64,000 bases of DNA from Dryocosmus kuriphilus (Eukaryota; Arthropoda; Insecta; Hymenoptera; Cynipidae), in contig CM076191.1 of NCBI GenBank assembly GCA_038277395.1, positions 179,846,552 through 179,910,551 of the forward strand. The letters run 5' to 3'. The position numbers and the translations under genes were made by a program. This document shows positions 46,028 through 57,127 of this stretch, piece after piece; positions within the stretch are counted from its first letter, which is position 1, and the number at the start of each line of letters is the position of its first letter. The notes below the pieces were generated by a model, which saw nothing but the letters and a program-made list of their open reading frames with translations, searched no databases and was not told where the DNA came from.

Positions 46028-46943
46028 ATTGACTTTAATAAAATAAACTTGCGACATTTTTTTCTATGCCATTACTGAAATGCTAAAATGTTACTATTTC
46101 ATTATTCAAAGACTCAATTATTATAATTCAGAAAAATTCCATAAGTCAAGTTTAGAGGGCTGTAATAGCAAAAACAAAGTAATAAAATCATGAAGCCATT
46201 TATTATATAAATGTTTGAACTGAATTTAGTATACCAATCTCTGTCTAATTCCGCAGAATTGGGATGGTAATATTAAAATGAACTACTAAGTTTCTGTCTA
46301 GTCTAATTTATTGTCAAAAAGGCTGCTGATTCTAATACTGTTAAAAATATTTTCTATTGAGAAATTTTGTTGGAAAATTATTAAGTCAAATCTAACAATA
46401 CATTATTTAAGCATTATTAAGATTTTTTTTTTCTTAATATTTCCGTTAAAATCATTTTAAATTGTGTAGTAAGTGATTTATTTTCGGTAAAACCTTCAAA
46501 AGTGTCAAAAAAAAAAACGAAAAAAAACAGGCCTCGAGAAAAAATCTAATCAAACTTTATTTAAAAAAAAATATTTTTACTAATAGTCTCACTGGAAGAA
46601 ATAGGGGAGCGCATGTCTCTAATATAGCATACCTAAAATAGATCTTTAAATTTGAAGAATAATATAAGAGATTTTGTTGCATTAAACTGTATGGAGCATG
46701 CAGTTTTTATCTTAGAATTGATTTTTATGTAGAAGAAATGACATGGTAATTAATTCAAAACGTCAGTTTTAGGCTTTCTTCAAAAATGTTAATTGCTTAT
46801 TTAAAACTATATGACTTAATTTAAGGCTATATATTAATTAAAAAATAGGTTATAGGAATGGGAAACGTGAAAAATTCAAAAGTTTAATTACAACAGAAGG
46901 TGATTGTGTAACATTTTCAACTTTATTGAAACAATGATAATAA
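46028..46943. other. No gene seen
   Basis: AT-rich DNA. The last 100 bp (ataggttataggaatgggaa through aactttattgaaacaatga) repeats the sequence at 44510-44610. Confidence 0.45.
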
Positions 46944-47697
46944 ACTTCCAAAAACGCGATTCCTTTGATTGCTTTGAAACTTGGTACACATGCTTATATA
47001 ATATAACTCGCTGATTACGAATATGACTAAGAACAACAACACCAGAAACTAAAAAATTTCACGCTTTGAAAAAAATTGACAAAAATTCTGAATCACAAAT
47101 TGTAGATCTTTGAAAAATACACATTTTTCGTTTCATATATTTTTGCTCTATGACTGAAATTTTTCGAGAATATGGATGATAAAGTAATATGGTCTGCGTA
47201 TATGGCACGTATTTAGCGTAAATTTCTGTGACGAGACACAGAGTGCCTTTTCACTCCATGCAAAAGCCTGGAAAGGGGTAGGGGTATAACTGAAAATATT
47301 TCTGGGTCCAGCCACAGGGGTGCCTTCCCGCCCAACACACGTCAACCCATATTCATCGTCCATTGTTTCAAAAGCTTTCAGTTGTAGAGCAAAAATGTCC
47401 TGAATATAAAATATGGTCTATAAGTTTTATCTGAGGATTTGTGTCAATTTCATGTAATTACTAAAATACAATCAAGAAATACGAATGATTATAGTTTTTT
47501 TAAGTTTTGACCTTGAAGATGTCATTTTCGCCAATTTTCATGGCCATATTCGTCGTAATCAGCGAGTCAAATTAAGTGGGTATACCAAGTTCCAAAGTAT
47601 ATAATTGATAGAATATTATTTGGTGTTGAAATATTCGTCACTAGTGTATATATTATCGAGGTATATAATATTGTCGAATAACTAGTCACTCATTATT

Positions 47698-47731
47698 ACG
47701 TTTCGGTGGACATGTGTACCACCCTCTTCAG
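47698..47731 (-). ncRNA. Hammerhead-like motif, left terminus of PLE-F
   Basis: Minus strand: CTGAAGAG, a perfect 5-bp helix GGTGG/CCACC with loop tacacatgt, then GAAACGTA. It is an exact inverted copy of 49810-49843. Confidence 0.5.
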
Positions 47732-47940
47732 AAATTTATTTTTGATCACTACAAAGAGTTAGTTATGAAAATTAAAAACAATGAACTTATTGAACACGCA
47801 GTATGTGATATGAACAATGAAGAGTTCTATATACTTACAAATTACGTCTTGAATATAAAAAACTTATGGTAATTCAATTGTAGTCAATTTCAGTATAACA
47901 GTATAAATTAAAAAAATTTTTTTCTCTCAATTGTCCACAA

Positions 47941-49370
47941 TACAATGGTGTTTTACCTAGATGTTATGGTTTGCCAAAGATCTACAAAGATAACCATCCA
48001 TTAAGATTAATCGTATCTACCATTGACAGTCCGCTTTACAGCTTATCTATTTGGTTAAAATGTATTTTAAATAACACTCCAAAACCTATTTCATATGTTA
48101 AGGATAGTAAGGATTTCGTCGATAATATTAAACAATTAAATATTCCACATGATCATAAGTTGATCTTATTAGATGTGAAGTCTCTATTCACCAACATTCC
48201 AATTGAACTCGTACTTAAAAGCTTAGACAATAGATGGGATCTCATTAAAGATAAATTAAATTTAACAAAAGACAGCTTCTTTAGAGCTATCAAATTTGTC
48301 TGAGAATCTACTACCCTTACCTTTGATAATCAATTCTTTGTACAAAACTATGGCACTCCCATGGGCTCATCTTTATCTTCTATCATCTCTGATATGGTAA
48401 TGGTTGATCTGGAAAATTATTGTTTAAACAAATTAGAATTCGAACCAATCATTTACAAAAGATATGTAGATGATATATTTACGATCATTCCCATATCAAA
48501 AATTGAAAGAATTTTAGAGATTTTTAATAATTATCATAATAGACTTGAATTTACCATTGAAATTGAGAAAGACAAAAATTGAATTTCTTAGATGTTACCG
48601 TTATAAGAAATAATAACCAATTAGTCACTAATTGGTATCACAAACCTACTTTTTCTGGACGTTACATTAATTATTTCTCTAACCACCCGAAAAAATTCAA
48701 AATTAGTACGATTTATAATTTAGTCGACAAAGTATTATTGTTGTCAGATCAACGTTTCCATAACAAAAATTTAAAATTTACTATTGATGTTCTCAAAGGA
48801 AATAATTACCCTACTAAATTTACACAAAAATATATTAAAAAACGAATTCATTTTACACAACCTATGAAATTAAATAAAGATTTTTCTGATAATAAAATAA
48901 CAATAGATAAAAGTAGAACTATCTGTTTACCCTTTGTGGAGGGATTGAATGATCAACTAGTTAGAATTTTAAAAAAATACAATGTCAATGTAGTTGAGAG
49001 TGTCAAAGACAATTTATCAACTAATATAAAAACTGGCAAAGACAAAATGAATGTTGGTGATGAGATTAATGTAGTTTACAAAATTAAATGATTAAACTGT
49101 AATAAATGCTATGTAGGACAAACGAAGAGGAATCTATCTAAAAGGATTAATGAAAATAGGAATAATATTACACATGATGATTTAACTGTTATCTCAGAAC
49201 ATGGAATTTTGACAGGACATGACATGAATTGGAAAATATCGAGATTTTACATGGAGAAGAAACAAAAGACTTATAGCAGAAATGATACATATTAATAAAG
49301 AACTTCCTAACACTTTAACAGATACTGAGAAACTTGACAACTTCTATAAAAACTTCATAAAATTTATTTA
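47941..49370 (+). pseudogene. PLE-F reverse transcriptase and GIY-YIG endonuclease
   Basis: It reads VLPRCYGLPKIYKDNHPLRL, LILLDVKSLFTNIP (motif A), YGTPMGSSLSSIISDMVMVD (motif B) and IYKRYVDDIFTIIP (motif C). After a frameshift at about 48580 come MNFLDVTVIRNN, VTNWYHKPTFSGRYINYFSN and finally LNCNKCYVGQTKRNLSKRI of the nuclease. Stops lie at 48301, 48580, 49089 and in the last 100 bp. The N-terminal KADKG block of full-length PLEs is missing, consistent with 5' truncation. It is a separate lineage from PLE-B and PLE-C. Confidence 0.88.
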
Positions 49371-49809
49371 ATTATCTTTCTATTACATACAATTGAATGG
49401 TCTCTATAAGTCATTCATGCAAATATTATTGGCTGATATTCTATACATCTCTTTCTTATTTAGATTGCTCTCCTTGTTTTCACTGAACGCGAAACTTGTA
49501 CTACCTTAAATTAAGTTAGTTGATAACAAGCACTGAATGTGATGAGAATTAACATCCTTCCTCTCACAATTCATCGACTCTAAATGTTTAAATTTTAATA
49601 GCAATTTTATTAACTTATCAAAAAAATTTTTAATTTATACTGTTATACTGAAATTGACTACAATTGAATTACCATAAGTTTTTTATATTCAAGACGTAAT
49701 TTGTAAGTATATAGAACTCTTCACTGTTCATATCACATACTGCGTGTTCAATAAGTTCATTGTTTTTAATTTTCATAACTAACTCTTTGTAGTGATCAAA
49801 AATAAATTT

Positions 49810-49843
49810 CTGAAGAGGGTGGTACACATGTCCACCGAAACGT
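49810..49843 (+). ncRNA. Hammerhead-like motif, right terminus of PLE-F
   Basis: CTGAAGAG, helix GGTGG/CCACC, GAAACGTA, located about 440 bp after the coding region. A G lies unpaired between the conserved CTGAAGA and the helix, as in the other copies. Confidence 0.5.
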
Positions 49844-49923
49844 AATAATGAGTGACTAGTTATTCGACAATATTATATACCCCAAGTTCTAAAGCAATCC
49901 GAGGTATCGCGTTTTCGGAAGTT

Positions 49924-50236
49924 CAGCCAAATGTTTACAAATTATTGTGTCGAAATGAAGAAATTAGTGAAAAATAAAAAATAGTTTAATAAAAGGGTGT
50001 GCTTGTCTAACATTTTGAAATTTATTGAAATAATAAGAAGGCTACATGTGAAACTTGTAAATATGCAACGTCACCCCAATTCTTATAATACAAGAATGAT
50101 TTCATAGTCATATTCTTTACGCATATTGTTGGTTATAGTTCAGTATATAATAAATATATACTGTATCGCACTTTAGTTTGATTTAGGAAGCTATGTATAA
50201 TTCCTTTTTCCGAATTTTAAAGCAGTGACCTGTAAA
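49924..50236. other. No gene; old repeat
   Basis: 49930-50065 continues the 155-bp repeat of 44.5 and 46.9 kb (aaaaataaaaaatagtttaa through aataagaaggctac). Confidence 0.5.
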
Positions 50237-50238
50237 TA

Positions 50239-51505
50239 GAGTCTGTTCCACAAGAAAGAATACGCGCTTTCTCGAAAAGTTTTAAAGATTTTTGTTCGCT
50301 TCTTTTTTGGCCTGACTGTACGTTTCAAGGACCAGAGCGAAACTGCCGACTTGGTTCAGTGTCATTCGAAGTGTCGGATAGTGAACAAGTTTGCGCAATG
50401 AGTGCAGTATACGCTAAACGGTTCGAAGCTGTGTTTTTGTGCAACAATGCACACGGACCAAAACTTTCATACTCAGCTGCTGCTAAAGTGCTTAAAAAGT
50501 CTAAGTACTTCGTGCAAAAGTGGGTGGAGCGGTATAGGGACACAAAAGCTGTTGACGATCTTCCGGGAAAAGGAGAAACGCGAGCAACGTCCAGCAAGGA
50601 GGATAAGGGGATCATCGCACTATTGAAGCGCAACCCCACTCTACGGCTGCGCGAAGCCAAGGCTCAGCTAGCGGAGAAGGGATTAGACGTTAGTATAAAC
50701 ACCATAAGACGCAGGTTAGCTGAGGGAAACATGCAGTACCGTAGCACGAGGCAGAAACCCCTTCTCTCAGAAGTGCACATGCAAAAACGGCTGGCATGGG
50801 CTATGGAAAATAATGATCGCGATTGGTCAAATGTGATTTTTTCCGACGAAGCATCCTTTTAGGCATGGCTTCCAATAAAACGTGCCTGGTCAGGCAAAGG
50901 TGAGCGGTTCCTCCAGCGAACTGTTAAACACCCAGTAAAGATCCATGTTTGGGGATGCTTCTCACAGCGCGGTTTTGGCTGTTTAGAGCTGTTCACTGAG
51001 AACCTGAACGCGGAAAAAATGGTCAAAATCTACAAGCATGGTCTTCTGAGGTCTGCAGAGAAGATGTTTGGAGCCAATAATGAGGTTTGGATCTTTCAAG
51101 AGGACAACGATCCCAAACATTGCAGTCGCCTCTGCAAGAACTGGAAAGCTGAAAATGGCGTCGTCATCTTGGACTGGCCTTCACAATCTCCTGATGCCAA
51201 TCCGATTGAAAATGTGTGGAGTGTCGTTAAGAGAAAACTTGCAGGAAGGCGTGCATTCACCCTCAAGCAGCTCTCTGGACGAATTAGAGAGGTTTGGCGC
51301 TCTCTATCTTCAGAATATGCTGAAAAATTAGTCGATAGCATGCCCAGAAGATGCCAGGCCATTATCGAGAATAATGGCGATTGGACCATTTATTAGGGTA
51401 AGTCCTCCCTAATCTTTAAAGCGTTTTTTCATGCGATAAAAGAAAAATAAAGTTTTCTTTAAAAGTTTTCGAGAAAACGCGTATTCTTCCTTGTGGAACA
51501 GACTG
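50239..51505 (+). mobile_element. Tc1-like transposon, nearly intact
   Basis: The termini are gagtctgttccacaagaaag (left) and the complement of cttccttgtggaacagactg (right). The inverted repeats extend about 45 bp with few mismatches (aatacgcg, tttctcgaaaa). TA duplications lie at 50237-50238 and 51506-51507. The length of 1,267 bp is normal for a complete Tc1-type element. Confidence 0.93.
50398..51396 (+). pseudogene. Tc1-like transposase (DD34E) with one in-frame stop
   Basis: The 332-codon frame starts at ATG 50398 (MSAVYAKRFEAVFLC) and ends at TAG 51394-51396. The N-terminal part has two helix-turn-helix-like segments: LSYSAAAKVLKKSKYFVQKW, and LRLREAKAQLAEKGLDVSIN followed by TIRRRL. 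The catalytic residues are IFSDEASF (Asp 1), FQEDNDPKHCS (Asp 2) and WPSQSPDANPIENVW (Glu). There are 34 residues between the second Asp and the Glu, giving DD34E. The length is normal for the superfamily. The only disabling change I see is TAG at 50860-50862 after DEASF, where relatives could carry CAG. No frameshift is present, so this is a young copy. Confidence 0.92.
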
Positions 51506-51507
51506 TA

Positions 51508-51793
51508 AGTTAATGCTGGTAACGTAGGTATAGTATATTTATAAGCATTACAATATTGCCTTCTCGTTCTTTCAATAAAGGTAAGAATCTTAAACAATCG
51601 AACATTGTGGCCCCGTAGCTACACTATTTTCGGGGTTTCTGGTCGTCTATATATGAATTAAAATACTGATTGATGAAATATGAATATTAAAGGCGAATGC
51701 ACAGAGAATTAACAGAGATTGCGCAAAAGGAAAAAAATCTTTTTATCATTACTGAAGGTTTTGGTCGATTTACGCAAGCTTTATCGATTAACA
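51508..51793. other. No gene seen
   Basis: Short AT-rich stretch between the Tc1-like element and the next repeat. Confidence 0.4.
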
Positions 51794-52854
51794 CGCTGTA
51801 AAAAAAAGTATCATTTTAAGCCTAGTTTTCGGTATTAAAGCAGTAACCGCAACAAAACAGTCTCGGGTGGTTCTATTTTAGTGCCACTTCATTCTGATGT
51901 CGAAAAATGTCATTTTAGTACTTTTTTTGTTTTTTTGTTTGTTTTTGTTTTTGTTTGGCGGAGGAGGAGGTGGAAATCCTTTTGACGGGCTAAGTGTGGG
52001 ACTCGGCCTGACGGCCCCTACCCACTAAAACCACCTCCTCCCCCGGCACTCAGACTATAAGTCCATTGTGCCACACCTCATTTCCCGCACTCTGTTGTGG
52101 AACCAAGTCCCATCTTGTGCGTGTATAAAGGTCAGGCCCTGTGGTTTCAGAGCCTCAGACCTTTCGATCTCCCTGTTCAAGGGGGTCATTTTAGTACTAC
52201 TTTTTGGCATAAAAAATGGATCGAATAAGAATCAAATGTCCATGACGTGATGTAGATTCTAACCTATGCGGAACGTGCTTAAATTCTCACCGAAATATAT
52301 TATCAGGGTTATGTATGATATTAGAAGTTTATAAATCCTGTTTATATACATTTTTACTTAAGAATCATAAAGAGTTTATTGCTAATCAAGATTAAAATTT
52401 ATTTCAAACCGGTTAGGTTGATCCGAACCGATTTTTAGGAGTTCCATGTCAAGATTTTGCCGGGAATTGACCGGAAAATCTCCGGTATTTTTCGGGGCGG
52501 GTCTATCATGCACAGACCCTATCCGAGCATTTGTCGGATCGGGTCTCCTATGCAATAAAGTGCTGGACCCGGACCCGAAACTTTCGGGTCTAATCCGTGT
52601 CTTGCAAGTGTCCATGCATTTTCGGCATTATGGTTTTCTGTTTTCTCGAAGCATGAAGTTGGAAGGAATGCAAACAGTAGCGCCCACTGTGAATTATTTT
52701 AGTCTTCTAGCACGTATAATTTTTCAATCTGCAGTTAGCAAAGTAAAAAAGTACGCACGTTGGCACTAGGCTTCAAAATAGGATGACTTGGGATTATAAT
52801 ACGACGTTCCAAAAATGATCCCCATATTTGAAAGGGACCCTAGCTTCTACAGTG
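51794..52854. mobile_element. Non-coding TIR element, copy 2
   Basis: It shares ends (cgctgtaaaaaaaagtatc on the left, agcttctacagtg on the right) and block order with 8529-10279. It carries a LINE fragment insertion at 51923-52184. Between 52400 and 52610 is a G+C-richer stretch with cggatcgggtct and aaactttcgggtct repeats that is only partly matched in copy 1. Confidence 0.6.
51923..52184 (-). mobile_element. 5'-truncated LINE 3' end (poly-T side left)
   Basis: A 262-bp insertion is flanked by an exact 14-bp duplication, gtcattttagtact (51909-51922 and 52185-52198). On the minus strand it ends in an A-rich tail of about 40 bp after ggaggaggtggttttagtgg-type sequence. It shares gttttagtgggtag and gtcccacact with the LINE 3' end at 63671-63760, so they are related families. 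There is no coding content. Confidence 0.85.
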
Positions 52855-53003
52855 TACATCTCTATATACTAGCTCCTATAAAATAGATACCATTGTAAAT
52901 ATATTACAAATATCGGCTAGTAAAATTAATAAATTTTATGAAAAATGAAGAATCAGAGTTAATGTAAGCAACATTGAAGCTATCATATTAACACAGAAAC
53001 AAC
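52855..53003. other. Flanking DNA, nothing seen
   Basis: AT-rich DNA before the target duplication of the next element. Confidence 0.35.
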
Positions 53004-53020
53004 ACGATTAAAACAAAAAC

Positions 53021-54991
53021 AAAAACAGGGCTTCCGTTTCCGGCGCTGATAGTGATGGGACGGGTGTGAGAATTTGAGCGATCGATTTGGCTTTGGTGGT
53101 GAATAAGGGTTGTGAGGGGTGCAAAAAAGGGTTGTGAGTAGAGTTATGGCAGTTGGTATGTAGGAGGAATGAGTGAAAGAGTCGCGGAAGGTGGATAAAG
53201 GTAAAATGTCAAAAAAGGGGTGTATGCTAAAGAGTGAGGTTAGGTTTGGAGTTCGTTAGTTAGTTAGTTTTCTGAACAGAGAGTAGGGTAGTGAAGTTTT
53301 ACGAGACTGGGAAGACGGATGGTGAGGTAAGGTCTGGTTATTGTTAATTACTACTCTCTTTTTGTGTAAAATAGTGCGAAGAATAAAGGTAGGGTGAGAG
53401 AAGCGTGGGGAGCGGAGTGAGAGGTTGATAAGTGGGTCAGGAGACTAGTGGGTAGAGTAGGTAAGGTAGGGTAAGCAGGCCACAGGGTAACAGGCCGATT
53501 ACGAGGAGACCAAGGCAACAGAACGCTAGAGGGGAATACGTGCCCGAAGAAGGGAATTAGAGACTGGACCCAGTGTGCAATGAGTGAAGCGGCGAGCCGG
53601 GCAGGCGGGGCTAGTGGGGGCGACGCAGAGAGGTTAGACTTTGGTAAGTCAATTGATAAGATGTTAGAGTCAAGTAAAGACATGGATAAGGCATTAGATA
53701 AGACAAAAGACACAATGGAAAATATGTTCCGAGAGTTAGAGAAGGTAGTGAGTAGAGGGCTAGCGGAAGGGTAGGAACGTGGGAGGGGAACAGAGGAGAT
53801 AGTCGTAAAGATAAAAGAGAAATTGGAGAAATGGGAAAAGTGCTGGAAGAAAGAGAAAGGAAAAGTGTGGCAAAAATTAGAGAGGATGGAGGAGGAACAG
53901 AGAAAAAAGCAGGAAGAGGGGAGAAAGGTAATAAGGCAGGTAGAAGATAGGGTACGTAACTTAGAATGCAGAGCTGGACGTCAATGAATCGTGAGGAAAT
54001 AGGTAGAGGGGACGGGGAAGAGGGAGATGTGAACTTGAGAGAGGAGAATGAGAGAATGAAAAGTAAGGTACGTGGGTTAGAAAAGAAAATGGAGGGGTTT
54101 TAAAGGGAAAGGAAAAGGAGAAATGTCGTTATAAAAGGATTGCAAGTAGAAAGCGAAACGGGAAAGAAGGAGGTAGAGAAACTTTTGACGGACATAGGGG
54201 CAAATGTCAGGGAGCAGAGATATAAAGGGGGTGGGCAACAATACAGGAGGAAAAGCGAGGATGTACGTAGTCAGGCTGGGAAGTGAAGTGGAGAGGAGAG
54301 AGGTAATGAGGAAAAAGAAGGTGCTTAGGGAAAGAAAAGAAAGAATTGATGAAGATATGACATGGAGGTAGAGAAAGAAAAGATGGATAATAGGAGAGAG
54401 GGCTTGGGAGGAGAGGAGAAAAGGGAATAGAGTTTGGTTTGGGAGAGACATGTTGTGGGTGAATGAGACGGTGTAGATATGGGACGAAGAGAGAGAGAGA
54501 AGTTGAAAATAGGTGAGCGGTCTCAAGGTCGAAGGGGAGCAGAGGTGACTAAGAACAGAGTAGAAGCGCCGCGGTTTGCGTACGAGATAAGAGGAAGAAT
54601 GTGGGGAGAAGGGAAGGAGAGTGCGAAAAAGGGATTAAAGTATTTTTTTGGAATGTGCTAGGGATGGATGAATAAATTGGAAAGTCTGAGAGAAAGAGCA
54701 AGTCATACAGGGTAGAGAAGAGCCAAAATGATTCGTATAAAGGCAAAAGAAATGTCAGTAGAGTCGAGGATTAATGTACCATCAATAGAATGGAAATGGC
54801 GAGAGGAAACGGAAGCCCAAGGTCTTGAGCGGCAGTGCGTAGATTTAGGTTAGAGATTAAGAAGTTGTGTACATATAGGATAAGGTAGGAATAAGTATTT
54901 GTAAAATCTGCGCTAGATGTAAAGATGTGGTGGTTATGTAAAGACTCTCAAACCCGTAAAAGGGAGAGAGTATAAACAAATAAACGAACGA
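53021..54991 (+). mobile_element. Internally deleted LINE: ORF1 joined to the 3' end
   Basis: An exact 17-bp duplication, acgattaaaacaaaaac, flanks the element (53004-53020 and 54992-55008). It begins with gggcttccgtttccggcgct, carries an ORF1 with coiled-coil character and the first codons of ORF2 (KGLKYFFGMC, compare the KGLKVFFWN-type start of this family). It then jumps to the same 3' end as the LINE at 29077-31981 (ctctcaaacccgtaaaaggg). At least 2.5 kb of ORF2 is missing. Since the duplication is intact, the deleted form itself was inserted. Confidence 0.85.
53580..54660 (+). pseudogene. LINE ORF1 (coiled-coil, L1-ORF1-like) and ORF2 start
   Basis: ATG 53580 opens MSEAASRAGGASGGDAERL, continues with KSIDKMLESSKDMDKALDKT and stops at 53772. 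Continuation pieces are rich in Glu, Lys and Arg (EIVVKIKEKLEKWEKCWKKE, KLERMEEEQRKKQEEGRKV), which predict a long coiled coil. Near 54110 RERKRRNVVIKGLQVESET matches the start of the RRM-like domain of this family. It breaks up further on, ending with KGLKYFFGMC at 54630-54660. At least four frame errors are present. Confidence 0.72.
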
Positions 54992-55008
54992 ACGATTAAA
55001 ACAAAAAC

Positions 55009-55859
55009 TACGAGTCCTATCAAAAGATGATCTGAAACAATTAAGTAAACACTTTTGAGATGAATAATTTTTTTCGTGGACAAATATCGCGCCTTACATA
55101 GTTTCACGGAAACTATTTCTTTCGTATCTCGCATAGTTCGATAGGAGAATTGAATTCTTGATTTTCATTAATAATATTGTTGAACATTTAAACAAAAAAA
55201 TATGTGTTGTATCAAAAAATGGTATGGAGAAGATTTGTAGATGTTTTGAGGTAAACAACTTTACTTCTTAACATACTTTTCTTATGTGTCATAGTTTTCT
55301 TGAAAAGTGGATTTTTTAATATTTAATAACATTCTCTACGAATAACTGAAAAACTATGCACGTGATAACTAACTGATTATACGTAAAGTAGATTTTTTTG
55401 ATATGAATAACTTTGTTTCTTAACACTTTTTTTGTATATCGCATAGCTTGGGCGAAAAATTGAATGTTTGATTTTTAAATGCACCTGCTTAGCGGACAGA
55501 TTCTTCAATGAGTGCTAATAACTTTTTATTAACTTTTTAATAATGTTTTCCTTGGTCGAAACGGCTTTTATACAATTCATCAAAAAGCTATGCGTTGGAT
55601 CAAAAAATGGTGTGAAGCAAATTTGTAGGTTTTCCAAGGTGACCAATTCTACTTGTTAATATTTTCTCGTATCCAGCATGGTTTTGCTGAAAAGTGGACT
55701 TCTCTATATTTAATAAAGTATTTCACGAATAACTCAAAAACTAAGAATTTTTACAAAAAAATGATAGAAAGTAAATTTGTAGATCATTTTGAGTTGAAAA
55801 ATTTTGTTGATTATCATTTTTTTCGTATCCCGCACAAGTTGCTCAAAACCGTTGATTAA
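55009..55859. other. No gene seen
   Basis: AT-rich sequence with loosely repeated blocks such as aacttttttttcgtatctcgcatag at about 55100, 55430 and 55670. These hint at an old tandem repeat of uncertain unit. Confidence 0.4.
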
Positions 55860-56150
55860 CGAACTCGTCCTTTCTTTTCTCCGCCTTACAGAAGTATGCC
55901 AAAGTGCATTTCAATCTGATCAGTCCTTCGAAAATTATCGTGCTAACAGACAACAATAAGGACGACGACAAGAACGATAACGACAACAACGACAACGACA
56001 GACAGACCCCAACGTAAAACATGTTTTTTCGAATTCAGGGAGTTTCGAAACGTTGAGATTTCATTATATCCGCTAAAGTCAATTTTCAAATAAAACTAAT
56101 AACTTTCTTATTGAGATGAGAATGTAAAAATGATACTATGTTCAAGTAAA
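55860..56150. repeat. Dispersed repeat with GACAAC-type core (partner at 19540-19830)
   Basis: Shares gaactcgt, attatcgtgctaa, acaacgacaacgacagacag, gtttcgaaacgt and ttgagatgagaatgtaaaa with 19540-19830 in the same orientation. Confidence 0.65.
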
Positions 56151-56436
56151 ATTTTTGTGAATAGAATAGTTTTTTTCGAGAAGTTAAATTGTACTTCTTT
56201 AAATTAGGGAAGTTACTTTTAATATCAGATACTTATTTCTTACAGTTACTAAGAGATTTCCCTCTTGCAAAAAATATTCAGCTGTCTCAAATAAACATTT
56301 CCTTACTTTAATTGGTTTATACATTCAATAGAAACAAAACATTTTTTTGGATTAAAGAAATACGTAATTGAGTGTATTCAGTTCTATCACTTCTTTGAAT
56401 CAAATAAGATCTCTTTGATTCAAAAATTTTTTTTAG

Positions 56437-57127
56437 TGGAAATTTTTTATTTTGTTAACAATTTTATAAACAAGTTAGCGTTTTGGGCACGTTTTAGAGA
56501 ATGAACAGATTTTTTTTCAGCGAAAACTAGTGAACATCCTGCAAAGAAACTATTATTTTTTGTAAAGTTTTACAGAACGTAAATATTTTATAATTGACAG
56601 GCATTTTTTATAAGCAAATACAAAGTTTTGTCATGTTTCAACCCATCGATATCATTTCTCAACTGTCCAATGTAATTACTGACAAGTATCTCTTCGTGAA
56701 GTACCGTAATTGTTACGAACAAACAAAATTACTAATAAATTTTATGAATATGCATAGTAATTAAAGGCAATAGTGTTGCAATTCATAAATTATTCGCTGT
56801 TAGTTTAACCCAGAGTCAATAAAGGCGGACGTGGTGAAGATGAACCAACAAATCCAGTGAGGGAACTGTATCCCCAGGCTTAAAAAACATTACTAAAAAA
56901 TTTCAAATAATTTAGAAAATATAAAAAAGATAAAATTTTGAAAAAAAGTCTGCCAAAAAATTAAATTCTTGATTTTTCTAAAAACATTTTTAATGGATAA
57001 AGCTAGAACTGTTGGTAAAAAAGGGCTGGTTTGCGAACTCATCTTTTCTTTTCATGTCTCAAAATATTGAGCCGTTCTCTACTACCTGGTAAATTACCCT
57101 CATCGGAAGTCATTTGTCAGTTACTGA
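56437..57127. repeat. Dispersed 0.6-kb repeat, copy B (partner 28487-29076)
   Basis: Collinear with 28487-29076 except for an insertion of about 105 bp at 56788-56890 (tattcgctgttagtttaacc through cccaggcttaaaaa). Confidence 0.8.

Larger units (their letters stand above)
47598..49875 (+). mobile_element. Penelope-like element with inverted termini (PLE-F)
   Basis: The right terminal block (49621-49880) is repeated as its reverse complement at 47661-47925 with very few differences. The coding part (about 47941-49370, plus strand) lies between them and is truncated at its 5' end exactly where the left block stops. The flanks tataccaagttccaaag (47581-47597) and tataccccaagttctaaag (49876-49894) form an imperfect target duplication. 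The unbroken left arm of the host element (46944-47030) confirms the empty site. Confidence 0.86.
46944..49923. mobile_element. Inverted-repeat element split by PLE-F
   Basis: The left terminus (aacttccaaaaacgcgattc, gattgctttgaaacttggta, then ctcgctgattacgaatatg, 46944-47030) is the reverse complement of 47530-47597 joined to 49880-49923. The PLE therefore inserted inside the right terminal repeat. Without the PLE the element is about 0.7 kb with termini of about 90 bp. No transposase is visible. The outer flanks belong to the 155-bp repeat of 44.5 kb, making three levels of nesting. Confidence 0.72.

Noticed and set aside
54077..54526. 149-codon minus-strand frame.
   Set aside because: It is antisense to the coiled-coil LINE ORF1; its Leu/Ser/Phe-rich composition is the usual shadow of Glu/Lys/Arg codons.
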